A stretch of DNA of 64,000 nt from Raffaelea ambrosiae (Eukaryota > Ascomycota > Sordariomycetes > Ophiostomatales > Ophiostomataceae), in the NCBI GenBank assembly GCA_002778195.1, contig PCDI01000012.1:715801-779800 (forward strand), read 5' to 3'. The first letter of the stretch is position 1. Every line of letters starts with the position of its first letter. Below are positions 11,069-23,518 of this stretch, piece after piece. The translations under genes were made by a program, and so were the position numbers. Under the pieces are notes generated by a model, which saw nothing but the letters and a program-made list of their open reading frames with translations, was not told the origin of the DNA and searched no databases.

Positions 11069-13505
11069 CAGGCACAAATGATGACTACGAGGCAGATTTC
11101 TAGGAAGCACTCACAGGAGCTGGGTATTTCAAGTTGTTGACATAGGTCGATACAGCCCGACTGGTTTCGCTGCGGCAGTGCATGCAGCGCATGTAGGTCA
11201 CGCCCGACGTGGCGAGGGTGTCCTCCATGGCACGCGAGTCGGGCACGACGCGCCGGAAGTCGCCCGCAATTTGTGTCAGGAGGAATCTGGTCAGGTTCTG
11301 GAGCATTTCGGTGATTGGTGTGTTCGGGTTCTCCTCTTCAATGAGACGGAGTTGGTGGGCTGCCCAGCAGAGTTAGCTACACAGAGTTTGAAAACAAAAC
11401 GCACGCCACAGAGCTGTGCCCCTTGTAAATTTTGGGTTGCCTGACCTTGGGGAAGACTGCTCAGAGCCTTGAGCATGTTCGTTGCCTGGCAGGTTGCGCC
11501 TTCGGCTTTCTGGAGCATATCCGAAAGATATCCTAGCTCGCAGAGCAGGCACTGGTCCTCCAGACAAGAGCTGGCAGCATGCTGGAGTGAGAGGTTGCGG
11601 ATCGAAGGAGTAAAGTGGAGGAGCTGCAGGAGAGCATTGGCGTAGGAGTTGGCAAAGTGGTTCTCCAACCCGGCATACCGGGTGCGGTTGTAGTATCTGC
11701 TTCTCGTCAGTATGTGAATTGGACGGTATAACAGTTGTGTGTCCTGACGCACCCGAAATCGAAGTCGTCGACGCCAAACTTGCTAAATTTGATCTCGACG
11801 GTGCGATACATGCTGGGCGCCTCGGGACCGAGACTAGCGAGCTCCGAAGTGGCCAGCGCATCGGCAATCTCGTCGACGCTGTCGGACTGGACGGAACCAA
11901 CGCCCGAGGACTTGGACTCGCGTGACCGGTCGCTCAGGAACTTGGGTGCCTGGATGGCCTGCGTCGGCTTCTCGTCCTTGCGCGTGTCCTCGACCTGGTT
12001 CGGCAGGGTGCCGGCCGTGTTGGGCGCGTACCAGCCGTACTCAAACGACGTCAGGCCCTCCAAGAAGCTGTTGTCGTAGCGTGGCGGCGGTGCTCCGACG
12101 TCGGATATGAGTGGTGGAAAGGCAGACAAGAGCTGCTCGCGGTAGTAAGGCATGCCCACAGCGTTCAAGGGAAGTCTAAAAAAAAAAGGTAAAAAAAAAA
12201 ACAGAAGGAGTGTCAGCTCGAACTCTTGGAAACTACCTTCTTGTTCTTCTGCTTTCGGTATGATTGTTGTCCCTCTTGCACATACGTATCCTCGTTCTCG
12301 TCGTCGGACCAGTCCTCCCACTCGGTCTCCTTGTGGGGCTCCTCGGGCGTCTCGGTCTCGATCATGGTCGGGAACTCGGTGAACTGGATGCGCGCGGGCG
12401 AGCCCCAGAGGTGCATGTAGCAGTCGTTGTCGGCCAGGACCAGGGCCTCGCCGGTGGGCGAGATCTCGATGCCTGTGAGGTAGGTGACAATGTTGGCCTG
12501 CTTGACGCTGCTGGTGTTGGGGCTCATGAGGTCGATGATGTGGATCTGGCCCGAGGTCGAGGCCACGATGGCGGTGGTGACCATGCGCGGGTGCATGCGC
12601 ACAAAGGCGGCACAGGGCGGGAACGGGATGGGCGCCATGGACGACATCTGCTTCAGGTCGAACAAGTTGACATAGGGGTCGTACATAACGGCGCCCTGGT
12701 TCTTGAGGGTGGCGCCGCAGGTCACCAGGAAGTCGGCCTGGACGTCCATGTCCTGGATGAAGGCCGAGTGGGCGGTCCAGCTCTTGAGCACGGAAAACGT
12801 GGCCGGATCGATAATGTCGACGTTGCCGTTGGCCGTGGCGGCGCAGATGAAGCGGCTGTTGCGCTTCATCATGGTGTAGTGGTTGCTGGCGGCCAGCTGG
12901 CGCGTCACCTCGCCCTCCTTGAGGTCGACCACGAGCATGGCGTGCTGCAGGCCGGCCACGAGCACCTCGGTGGCCGCCGTCGACGTGAAGCTCATGCATT
13001 TGAGGTCCGTCATGTCCTCGTGCCGGCAGTTCCACAGCGGCAGGCCGCGCCGCAGCGCCATGTGCAGCCCCTTGGGGCCCAGCGAGATGACGCCGACCTC
13101 GTTGATCAGGATCTGCCGCACGTCGCCGTCACTGGGCGGGTGCATGATGTACGAGACGTAGTTCTGCATCTCGGTGCCGAAGAAGGATGCCACGCGGCCC
13201 TAGAGAAGCTGTCAGAGAGGAGAGACGTGCAAGGTAGACAAAAATGACATGGGAGGGGGAGGGGGAGCGTGCAGGCTGATGCACTTACTTGGCCATTGCC
13301 GGTCCACAGAAGCTCCTGGGTCGTGTCGAAGGCCAGGGCTGTGACCTGCGAGGCTGCATCCTCGGGGCCTCCATTGGACGAGCAGTGGAGGGTGCAGGCG
13401 ACCTGTGCGGACGTGTCAGAACAGCGATCACCAATTCTGCGCATACACACATAGGCCAGCCCGGCGAACTGTGAAAACACCCACCTCGGTCGTCTCCGGG
13501 TCCAT
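9037..13505 (-). CDS. PAN2: PAN2, catalytic subunit of the PAN2-PAN3 poly(A)-specific ribonuclease
   Basis: Nine exons by hand: 13505-13485, 13402-13289, 13199-12286, 12175-11753, 11696-11446, 11359-11115, 10996-10573, 10500-10287, 10219-9037. They join to 1262 aa in one frame. Introns are 56-118 nt and start GT, end AG. Domains in order: N-terminal WD40-like propeller (to about 360; VTALAFDTTQELLWTGN, HYTMMKRNSRFICAATANG); linker for PAN3; a ubiquitin-hydrolase-like domain from about 491 (YAGLENHFANSYANALLQ) without the catalytic Cys, as usual in PAN2; and a DEDD exonuclease domain with LDTEF (D896, E898), HGLKQDF and HDSIEDARTALKLY. PAN2 with PAN3 shortens poly(A) tails in the cytoplasm. 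The C-terminal ~165 residues are a Gly/Ala/Pro/Asn-rich extension, including four or five GNT repeats, which makes the protein somewhat longer than most PAN2 proteins. Exon 1 codes only seven residues (MDPETTE) and is the least certain part. Confidence 0.96.
11027..11067. repeat. 41-base A run (T41 on the coding strand) inside PAN2 intron 6
   Basis: The run lies in the intron between 11114 and 10997. On the coding strand it is a T tract that ends just before a GCTAAC branch-site-like sequence, with the CAG acceptor at 10999-10997. It may act as an extreme polypyrimidine tract. Confidence 0.9.
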
Positions 13506-14358
13506 TCTCTCGAGATCTCGAGATCGGGGAACGGGTCACATTCCCAGCGGGCGCCGGCGCGGCTTTTCTCGGTGATGGCGTTGGTATCGGCGCACAGCTA
13601 TATCGGGGTCATTTGGCTGGCAGGAGTGTCGGGGAGCGCCAAGGGGGACGGGTCGTTGCAGCTGGTGGCGACGGGTGTGATGGAGGCCGAGCACGGAACG
13701 CGTCTCGCAAGCTTGGAGCTTCGCATATGCATATGGGGAACGGGGTGGGCAGGACGAAAACGGATTAGGGCACAGTTATTAGCTTGCTCTGGGCGGGGTG
13801 AGGGGCTGCTATGTGCGCGTTAGTGGGGTTTGCGAATCTACATAGTAGTTATTTATTAGCTCGTTTCCCCGACGGGCTACTCACGTGATCCAACGGGGTT
13901 CTCCAAATATTCCACTTTCAACCTCGAACCTCCGTCTATCATGAGGCTCTTGCTCGACCCAAAACGTTGTGGCAATTCATTTTATTCATCTCTGGTGGGA
14001 AGAAACTGTATGCGCAGCGGGACGGTTACGAACCAAGCAACGAAAAATATATACATGTACAGGGGGGGGAGGAAGTGCGAAAAGAGTCTCTGCCCGTGGT
14101 GAGCTCTACGTGCGCTAAAAAAAAATTATGAGGCGCAGCCATTTTTTCCTTTCTGACTCTCACTCGTTGGGCTTGTGTTTAGGGCATTTCTATCTTGATT
14201 CTCAATGGCGTGGACTCTGGAAATCGGTGCAATAGCAGGTGGTATAGGGAAACCCGGGTATGTACGAAACGGCCGAAAAAAAAAGAGGGTGGCAAGCGCA
14301 GTTGGTTTCCTTTATGGGGTTTTTTTTTTCCCGGTGTGTGTGCTTTTTTGTCGAGCTT
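13506..14358. other. PAN2 promoter region and 3' flank of the carrier gene
   Basis: No gene seen. On the minus strand a TATA-like string (TATATATT, about 14043-14050) lies some 540 bases upstream of the PAN2 start. This is too far to assign with confidence. Confidence 0.4.
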
Positions 14359-15443
14359 TTATCTCGTCACCCAACCGAGGTAGTCGGCCACAATCAGTGT
14401 CACCATGCTGGCAGACCGGGTTAGCGTCTTCATCAAACAGGGAACGAAGCCAAGGGCGAGAAATCGGCTCATAAGAGGGTGATAACTTACGCGTGTGGTG
14501 CAATCCGAATATAGTACGTCCCAAACCCGCGGTAGAAACGGAAGATACCTTCCCGCCGGGTCACCTTAGCGAAACAGTCTGCCATGCCGTTGTAGGGTAG
14601 CTTGCCATCAGGCCCCCTGTGCTGCTTCTGCAGACGCGTCTTGACAAAGTCGAACGGCAGCGAGAAGAACGATGCGAAGAACCCGGCAATAGCGCTGGCC
14701 GTCAGCGTCTGTGTACGGCTACCCCAGGCGGTGCGCTCTTTGAGCTGGGCTTTGGCCTCGCTGAAGAAGGCCAGCTGGCCAAAATTCAGGGCCATGGCAC
14801 GCACCACCGTCGGCGCGGCACCCGACCAGAGGGCAGCGACGCCCTCATTCTTGGCAATGGAGGTCAAGGCATCGATCACTGAGCGGTAGTTCTTGCGTTC
14901 TGCCAGAGGCTTGAGGCCGTCGCTTTGCATGCGGATCAAGGCCAGGTCGGCTGGGTTGCCAACCATAGCGGCCAGACCGCCGGCACCCAGGCCAGCAGCG
15001 GCGCGCTCTTTGAAGCCAATCTGCTGGCCGTGCTGCTTGGCGCGCACCGTGAGGCTGCCCATGAAGGTGTCAAAGAGGCCCAAACGGGCGGTGGTGTAGA
15101 CAGCCTGGCGCAGCAGGCCAGCGGACAGGCCCGTGTACAGATCGCGTGCCCTGCCGCTGGCGATGATGTCGCGGGCGACCGAGAACGGAGTGGGCTTGGG
15201 GCCGCCGGCCACGCCCTCGCCGGCCAGCTGGATCCGGACTTTGACCATGTCCACGGGCTGGATCACGGTCGTAGCAACCATGCCGCTGAGGCCGCCATTA
15301 ATAAACGGCAAGGCAGCACGCATCAGTGGTGTGTGCAGAAAGTCGGCTGAGGCCACGACGGCGGCCTCGGTCTTGGCCGAGCTCATGACTTCTGAGGATT
15401 TGGAACGCGCAGCCTCAGCAGCTTGTTTGAGCGTGTTGCTCAT
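14359..15443 (-). CDS. Mitochondrial carrier, 2-oxoglutarate/malate type (SLC25 family)
   Basis: Two exons, 15443-14491 and 14407-14359, with an 83-nt intron (GTAAGT...CCAG), give 333 aa ending in IAPHAMVTLIVADYLGWVTR. The start MSNTLKQ is preferred over in-frame ATGs further upstream because the upstream residues look like leader sequence. Three mitochondrial-carrier repeats are visible, each with its signature: PVDMVKVR, PADLALIR and PFDFVKTR. The second lacks the usual Lys at the fifth position of PxDxxK, as in the oxoglutarate carrier group. The sequences FINGGLSGMVATTVIQPVD and RMQSDGLKPLAERKNY fit the inner-membrane 2-oxoglutarate/malate exchanger group rather than ADP/ATP or phosphate carriers. 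It would exchange dicarboxylates across the inner mitochondrial membrane. The substrate is inferred from family resemblance. Six transmembrane helices are expected. The ~50-residue N-terminal extension before the first helix is Ala/Ser/Lys-rich. Confidence 0.9.
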
Positions 15444-15968
15444 TGTTGACGAAGGAGGGGTGGGGAGGAGGGCTCTCGCTGTCCGGAACCAACCTCTCTT
15501 GCTGTTTTCTGGGAGCTGCCAGATCCCAGACAAAGAGAAAGCAGAAGACAAGGGGTGCAAAGAAGATTGCTCTTAAAAGCAAACGCCCAGAAGAAAAAAG
15601 AGAAGAAGAAGAATGAGAAAGGAGAAAACAAAAAAAGGAGGGAATAAGAACAAGAACGAGCTCGAGGTCTTGCCGGTCTTTTTTTTTTTTTTTTCTGTCT
15701 TACTCTATTTTTTTTATGCGCTCCTTTTTTTTTCGAAAGAACACAGCAGATCCAGACCAATGTTGTCGGCCCAATCCTATCAAGGGTGGGAAACCAAGTT
15801 TACCGACTACCACTAAGAGATGATATCAGTCTGGGATCGAGTCACAAGGAGCATACAGCATCTTGATTGGCAAAAGCCATCGTGGGCCATGGGCCGAACT
15901 GGGCAAGAACAGATAGGGGGGGGGCGTGGGTGAATGAGAGCATGTGTGGTCTGAAGGAGGTCGCCAGC

Positions 15969-16006
15969 CATCCTGGGCCGTCCTGGGCAGTCCTGGGCCA
16001 TCCTGG
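15969..16006. repeat. Four tandem copies of a ~10-bp unit (nnTCCTGGGC)
   Basis: Units begin CATCCTGGGC, CGTCCTGGGC, AGTCCTGGGC and CATCCTGG. Only the first two bases vary. It lies in intergenic DNA upstream of the carrier gene. Confidence 0.85.
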
Positions 16007-19000
16007 TGCACGTCGTGTTAATATTGGCATAGCCGGCCAGGAGCCGAAATGACGGGGCTCCAGACACGCCCAGGTTGCGCCCCCATGGGAGAATCCCGCA
16101 GATTCGTGGAGGAAGGACCAGGCGAGCACGGCGTCAACGTGCTAGTGGGGAGACTAGATACAACGAAACAATCGCCGATATGCAGGATATGCAGGCACGA
16201 AGTGCTCGATTGGGAAGTCCATCAGGCTCGGATAAGACAGGGATCTTCGGTTAACCAGTGGCTCTGAGGCAGCACCAGCCAATGGTCTCGGGCCGGTGGA
16301 GGTTTCGACCTCTCTGGGCGGCTGGCGAGACTGCCACGAGCAGATGGACCGAAGATGGGTGGACACGGTAATACAAGGCAATGGCGGTCACGGCTGGGTG
16401 TGGCATCCTCGCAATGGGGACTGGGGGACTTGATGTGGGGGGGGGGGACTTGTGGATGGGGGTGGAGCTCGGGGCCGGTGCAGGGTGGTGCGTATTCGGA
16501 CGCCTGCTGTTGGCTGGCGGTCTGAGGCTTCAGGTGTCCGGTGGGGTCTAAGGCAAAAAAAGTAGGCTCGTATGCACAGCGCTCCCACTTGTAAGTCCAG
16601 TGGGCACCAGCGCGGCGGATGTGACGCAGGGAAGAAAGGGAGCTAAGGCAGGACGGTGGGCCGACACCGAGGCAAGGCAAGAAAGCAGAGGAGGGCAGAA
16701 CAGGCAGCGACATAATAATAGCGAATAGCAGAGAATAAAAAAGCGAGAAATAAAACGTACCCGCAGGCAAGGCGGCCGAGACGCTCGCTCAAATGAATAT
16801 GCAGCAATGCAACAAAGCGGGGACGTCCAGCACAAGACGCGAGCAGAACGCAGTGATTTGTCGCGTGCCCAGGGATGCGGGGTTGGTAAAGTAATATCAG
16901 GAAAATGCCGTGCCCATGTGTAAGACCCCAGGAAGGGAGTTGCGAGCCACAAATGGAGTTGGGTAGCAGAGTGAAGCAGCTAGACAGAGATAACCACAGG
17001 GCTGGCCAGAAAAAGAAAGAGGGTATAGAGAACGCAGGGTCTGGCAACAGGAAAAGAGGCGCCGCAGAGAGAAATTTTGCCTGGATAGGTATCAAGTAGT
17101 GGTCTGTGTAAGAGAGGGCAGGGCGATGATGCAGGGCAGGTTGTCGAGGGTTTTGGCGATGCAACAGGACCGATTGTTCATGTACAAAGCAGTCGAAGTT
17201 GATTGCCCTAGGATGCTGTGGTCGAACGAGAAGGAGATGGACGAGACACTTCACGTCCTGTTGTCTGCTGGCCGACGACGATCAACACGATATCCCTTGT
17301 CAGAGAAGAAGAGAGAGAGAAAGCCGGCGACGACAAGGAAGGAGGAGAGGGCGTTTTAAAAACGGAGGGCAGGCGCGCCCTGGGAAAGAGGAGACAAGGA
17401 AACTACAGGAACGACAGGAGCGGACCGGAAGCTGGACGAAAGTCGGCATCCAGATGGACGCAGCGAGGGACACTCTGTGCAAGTCCAGCACTATGTGGCC
17501 GCAGCCGGGCTGGACGCCACCTCACTCGCAGGAGGGTTCATGTGGCCGTCAATCCCGTTGCATCAGCATTACCCTGGTCGGACTGGGTACTTCTGGTATG
17601 AGTACCTGCCGTGCCGTGTACGCCATCTGCTATCAAAGGCCCCTGGTGCTGGCTCAGCTTTGGCTTTACCTTTGCCTTCGTCTTTGTCTCTCCTCCTCTC
17701 CTTTTTGTTCATCCCCATGCTCTCCTCTCTCCGTCTTCTCCTCTTTTCATTGTTCTCCTCATTCTCACCATTCACCACTCCCCTTGTTCTCCCATTCTTC
17801 CATCGCCAACTCCTCTTTCTCTCATTTGCCTGCTTCGTGCCCGGCAGTGCCGTCCTGGCCATTCTCCTCACCTCCCGCCTCGCGTTTTGTCTTCCTGCAA
17901 ATCACGGCGCAAGCCATCCATCCATCCTCTTCGTCCGTGTTGTAGCACGTCAACAGCCACCGTTGGATATCCCTTTGCAGCCACGACACCCGCACCTGGC
18001 CAACAATTTTGCATCTTCGTTCCCCCTCTTTCCTTCTCCTCTCCTCCCATTTGTTCCATCTACCCTCCATCAACCAATGCTGATGCAGAGCGTCTTTCAA
18101 ATCGATTTACCGGCATATGTGTCCCTCGTGTCCATCGAGTTGAATCGATGATTACTGCCACCACCTCGTCAAACATGTCGCATGGCATTTGTTTGGGCAG
18201 CGCTTCTGGCTGCTCTTCTTAGCTTCGTTCCTGGCCTGATGATGGTCCAACGTGCCTGATAATCTTGCACGCTTTCAAAAGAACACCCATCCAGCTGCCC
18301 CTTCCTAGATGTGTTATCAGCTGTCAAACAAATGCCTTTGTGTAAAGTGCTGTCCATCGAGCATGCGCGTGAAGCTATCTCGATATGGCGCTATATTATG
18401 TGTTCTGTAGCGGGTCCAGCTGGGGACTTGCTCTGCCCAACAAGCCTATGAAGTGCGGGGTATTACACATTGGCAGCCAATGGCTTGAGAGTCTAGCCTC
18501 CAGCTTTGGGGCTTATCGATACCCCAGGTGACCCACGGCAGGTGCAGAACTGCTACAAGATTCGCAAACGGCAGGAATGAAGGAAGCAAGCACGCTCGGG
18601 GATCAGAAGCACTGTCGTAAGGGAAAGTAGGCATGCATTCGCACTGTTGGCTTGAGGGCTACCATCTGCCACGTGAGGACGAGGTCAGCAGCCTTCCTGC
18701 GGTGACGTAGTATGCAGTGGAAGCCCCCCACGATTGGCTTTGACACGGATAGGTGCATACTCCAAATTAGACCTGGGGAGGATTAATAAGAGGCGTCATT
18801 TTCCAACCAGACCGTTGGAATTAGTTACATCGCAAGCCTCTGCTGTACAGACCAAAAAAAAAAAGAACCGAAAATAATACCCACTGAAGCCATGCATCAC
18901 ACCACAGACGATAGTTACAAACCAAATAGGTAAAACATACCAAATAGGCCAAGCAGTCCAAGCCAAATGGAGAGACGCTCGGATATTCCGCTGCCCATTC

Positions 19001-20510
19001 CGCCAACTTTGCCTAACGCGGCCAAAATTTCGCTTGCACTTCGGCACCGGACCGGCTATCCACGTTGCCAGTAGCCCGAAGGGTGCCCTTTTTTTTTTTT
19101 TTTTTTTTGCAACACAAAGTGAAAAGCCTTCTCGCTCTCGCTCGTGGTCACAGCTAGCCGTTTCGCCCGTCTGACGGGGGATCCCCACCGGGGTCAATAC
19201 CCGCTTTGCTGTGGCTTTTCCCTGTGGTTTGCAAGCTGGGCCTGGCTTACGTGAAAACGACATAGCCGGGGGCCAGACGGGTGCGTGCGGTATAACCGGA
19301 AAAGACGTTGAAGATGCCATCTCGGAAAACCGGAAAAAGGACGGGCCGTCTGCCGGCAGCGGCCAGCATCCCGCCAACAGGCCATGGCCAAGATATTGCA
19401 TGTAATTGTCGCAGGATGCACCCAATTTCTCGCTGAAATACGTTGTGCCAGTACTGACGAACATGGCCCGACTGTCACGATACTGATCAAGTCTTGAAAC
19501 TAAATGAAGCCTAGTAAATGAAACCTAGTCAATACAGCCTAACGAATGGCCACATGCTAACACCACAGAGCGTAACAGACTAAATTGGCTTGAAGAGTGG
19601 GAGTAGGCCCAACCAGACAAAATGGCCTTGCAGTCGTAAGTTCAGGCCATGTTTCTTTGTCTGTGACAGTTCTAGCCATGCGGCCTGCCAATCACCCCAC
19701 GGTGTAAAGAAAGTCCCGATGCGGTGCCTGGCGCTTAAAAGGAGGACCTGGACGAGGCGCGGACTCTCAATCCCCCGAAAGCGTCATGTCCAAGTTCCTA
19801 CATCTCAGTCCTTGGCAGATCAGACAGGAATGGATCGAATGGCATCTCGTGCTGTCAATGTGAGGCCAACGTCAACCAATCCCAGTCCACCGAAAATAGA
19901 ATAAAAGCAAGCCCACACCGGGGTAGACTAACATCTTCCGGGCAGTGGCCGATCCCGGAAGTAGTTGTGGAATACCCGGCCAGAGCAAAATTAGTTCCCG
20001 AGACGGCATGTTTCCCAGAATGGGGGTGGGAACACAGTAAGAAGCAAAAACGAGAGAAAAAAAAACGTGTACTCTCCATCTTCCGTAGCCGGAGCCACGA
20101 TGTGGATTCAACCATAGCTGTCAGAGAACCTGGGTCCGGCAATTTTGATATATCTCGTAGTAAAACATTAAGAATGGGGCCAGCACACAAAGGAAGGACG
20201 GGATAAGCCAAGAAGAAACTAACCGACCGAAACTCCCGACATCATAAAAGATATGCGGCAAGACGCCTCTCCGAGAACCCTGACACATGAAGTCATAGCA
20301 CATAATTTAGTTGTGATTTTACTATATTTATTTCGTTCTAGTAATATCTCTCTAAGTTTCGTTATTGGAGAACCTTTTACCAGCGAAGTCGCTGCGAACT
20401 GTCCGTGAGACTTGAACTCCGCAAGTTGTTGAACACAGCCATAGTTGAAAACACACTCAGGAGATGGATCTGCAGGGTCTGAGAATAAAAAGGAAGTAAA
20501 AGAGGGGGGA

Positions 20511-20597
20511 GAAGAAGAAGAAGAAGAAGAAGAAGAAGAAGAAGAAGAAGAAGAAGAAGAAGAAGAAGAAGAAGAAGAAGAAGAAGAAGAAGAAGAA
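20511..20597. repeat. (GAA)29 microsatellite
   Basis: An uninterrupted run of about 29 GAA triplets (TTC on the minus strand). It lies about 1.06 kb downstream of the C2H2 regulator that ends at 21661. Confidence 0.95.
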
Positions 20598-21524
20598 ATT
20601 CATTGACCACAGGTAAAACCAGGAGTCCGGAATCAATTTCATTATTAAAGACCAGCGTGTCTAGAAGATCTGTCTAACTAGTCTAGCAGGATGTCGAAGG
20701 AGGTCGAAGGAAGAAATTGCTTCGATTCTCTTGGAATCCTGCAGGGCTCGGTGGAAGAAAGAACTGTATCATTGAGTTCGTTATTTTTCTTGTCAAGAAC
20801 AGTCAGCACCCAAGCGACACCAGCCACGGCCGATTTGTGGGCAGCCACTGCGACACTTTTCTAGAGACAGAGACGTTCTGCGGGAGATATTGCGTGGATT
20901 GGAGAATCAAGTTGCTACTTCGATCGTGATTTTTTGGTGACCAAGTCTAGCTGAGCAAAGCAAGAGCAAGGACCACGGAAATCATAAGAGTACACATAGG
21001 GAAAAAACAGACGTGAGAGATGAAATAAAACAAAAAAGCCAACAAAAAGAACCAAAAAAGAGAAATAAACCAAGAGAGACAACAAAATGGTAGTAGAAGT
21101 GGTATCTCAAAAAATCCGCGCGTATGCATCCCAAAAAAGACATGGGGTGGTATCCCTGACATTAACGTTTGTTGTTTCCCCCCTTTCCCCCCAAAAAACC
21201 AGTCCAGGGACCTTTTTTCAATTGTGACACAATCGCCGTATTTTCCCATGCGCCCGCGTCGTTAGATGGAAATAAGGAAAACAAAAACAGATGGAGCTGC
21301 AGCAAACCACGTAAGTAGAAAACAAAGCAAAGAAAAACACTAGTCGAACAGTCTTGTGAGGACGAGACAGGCAAAATGACAGGCAGGAGAAGACAGAGTA
21401 AGCAAAAGTCGGCTAGCCAGCCATCCAGTCTGCCGGGTGAGCAAACAGCAAATGACAAACAAGCAACAAGCCGACCAGTCGACAAGGCATCAGACAGAAG
21501 AAAACAGTGACGCAAAGAAAAGAA

Positions 21525-21650
21525 AAAGAAGAAAAAGAAAAAGAAAAGAAAAGAAAAAGAAAAGAAAAGAAAAGAAAAGAAAAGAGAAGAAAAAGAAAAG
21601 AAAAAGAAAAAGATAAAGAAAAAGAAAGAAAATGAGACCCAAAGCTCCAA
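21525..21650. repeat. Purine-only (A/G) tract next to the C2H2 gene end
   Basis: Almost unbroken AAAG/AAAAG-type repeats, directly downstream of the minus-strand stop at 21661. The 3' untranslated region of that gene would therefore be a C/U-rich tract of more than 100 nt. Confidence 0.85.
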
Positions 21651-21660
21651 GAACAACTTC

Positions 21661-22587
21661 TCAAACATCTGGGTCGTCGTCTCCGTCGCAGTCATCCTCC
21701 TCGTTCTCCATGACTGGAGCAAAGGCGTGACGGTGATGGTGGTGGTGGTGGTGGTGGTGGTGACGATGCTGGAGAAGGTGATGCTGAGCGTACGCCCGCT
21801 CGCCATCATCGCCACTACCACCACCGCCGACCGCGTGGCCGCCGCCCTGCCCAGCAATCCTCTGGCGCACCTGGAACGCAATCTGCAGCGGGTCCAGCTC
21901 GTTGATGCGCCAGCACGGCTCGCCCTGGGCATCCGTGCCCTCGGCCGGCACCAGCACGTTGACGTCCTGGCGCGTCAGCCAGTCCATCAGCGTCCGGTCG
22001 CCGGGGCCGCCAAACACCACGGGCGGCTCCTCGCCGTCGGCGGCCTTTTGCATGTGCTTCGCCACGTGCTCCATGCGGTCGATCCACGCGGTGGCGCCCT
22101 TGAAGACGTGCGCGCAGGCGGGCACGGGGCACTCCATGTAGTCCGGCAGCTGGCAGCGGTGGAACTCGGCGTCCTTTTGCTTGTCCTTGAGCGCGGCGTT
22201 CCACTGCTTGAGCGCGTCCGAGCCTTCCAGGGCCATGGCGTCCCGGGAGGACAGCTGCAGGGAGGCGGCATCCGCATCCGCTGCCAAAGGGGATCCGGAC
22301 GATCCGGACGATGCCTTCCGGCCCCGCCCTCCTCCTCCTCCTCCTCCTCCTCCGTTTGTCGTCCCCGCCGCCTGCTGCTGCTGCCGTTTCCTCTGCCTCT
22401 GCTGCTCGGTCAGCTCGTTGTTCTCGAACTTGAGGGCTTCGGGCATGTGCAGGCGGCGGTGGTGCTGCGTGTACAGGTCCTTGCGGTTGAACACGCCCGA
22501 GGCGGTCTCGCCGCCCTGGTGCTGCGCGGCCCCATCGTGGAATGGTGACGACAACGACGAGGGAGAGGCGGAAAAGGAAGCGCTCGT

Positions 22588-22618
<31 letters not shown>

Positions 22619-23428
22619 CGGTCGCACTGCGGCTCCCGGCAGATCCACACCACCAGCTTCAGATGCTGCGACAGGACATGGCGCTTCCACTCGTTGCGCG
22701 CGCCAAATGCGTGCTCGCACCCGAACTGCTTGAGGATGCAGTAGAAGGGCTTGTCGTGGACCTTCTTCCGGTGCGCCACGTACTCGGCCTGGTCCTTGAA
22801 CGTTCGGGGGCACGCACTGCACGGGACGCGGGCCTCGGTGGCGCCCGGCGCCAGTGGCTTGGGCGGAGCGGCGGCGGCGGCGGTGGCCGGCTGCCGCGCG
22901 GAGCCGCCGTGGCCCGCGCTCATCCGGCGGCGCTTCTTGGTGGTGGTGGTGGTGGTGGTGGTGGCGGGGACGGCCGTCTGCACCTCGGGCGGCGCGGAAG
23001 TGGCTGTGGAGGCCGGCACCTCGGCCGCAGGCAGTCGGGTGGACCAGCGGCGGCGCTTGAGACGCGAGGCCTCTCTCTCAGCCGGCATCGGCCGCTGCTT
23101 CTGCTGCTGCTGCTGCTCTTGTTTGACAGTGATGGCGGCCCCGTTGCCGTTGCTGGTGTAGGTGTTGCCTGTGGCACCAGTCTGGACGACAACTGTGCTG
23201 GTTCTGGAGTTGCTGTGGTTGCCGTGGTTGCTGTCCGCAAAAGGAGAGGACGGGTCTCGGCCGCCTCCGCTGCGTGTCGTCGCCATCATCGTGATGGCTC
23301 CGTGCATGTTGTCCCCGCGCGGCGTCTCCTGATGGAACTGATCGGGGCTGGACACGTGCGGGACCAGATCGCCATCAAACGTAGAGAAGGGCGCGCCACC
23401 ATGGTTGTCATGCTGCTGCTGCTGTTGT

Positions 23429-23518
<90 letters not shown>

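Larger units (their letters stand above)
15444..21660. other. 6.2-kb stretch without a supportable gene
   Basis: The first few hundred bases are the carrier promoter; on the minus strand they are strongly pyrimidine-rich (about 15590-15760). The rest holds CT-rich DNA at 17640-18060, several A or T runs, a 10-bp tandem repeat at 15969-16006, a GAA microsatellite at 20511-20597 and a purine-rich tract at 21525-21650. Frames here (for example 17199-17945 + and 18796-19464 -) are low-complexity or contain runs translated from homopolymers, and none shows a known domain. Confidence 0.5.

Noticed and set aside
12215..12240. Alternative PAN2 intron 3 donor GTAGTT at 12236
   Set aside because: It gives the wrong phase for the next exon; GTATGT at 12285 restores the conserved LPLNAVGMPYY frame.
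12264..13247. 327-codon open frame on the + strand
   Set aside because: It is the antisense shadow of PAN2 exon 3, whose GC-rich third positions keep the opposite strand open.
18796..19464. 222-codon minus-strand frame
   Set aside because: It contains a Lys run from an A/T homopolymer, shows no domain, and has no splice or codon support.
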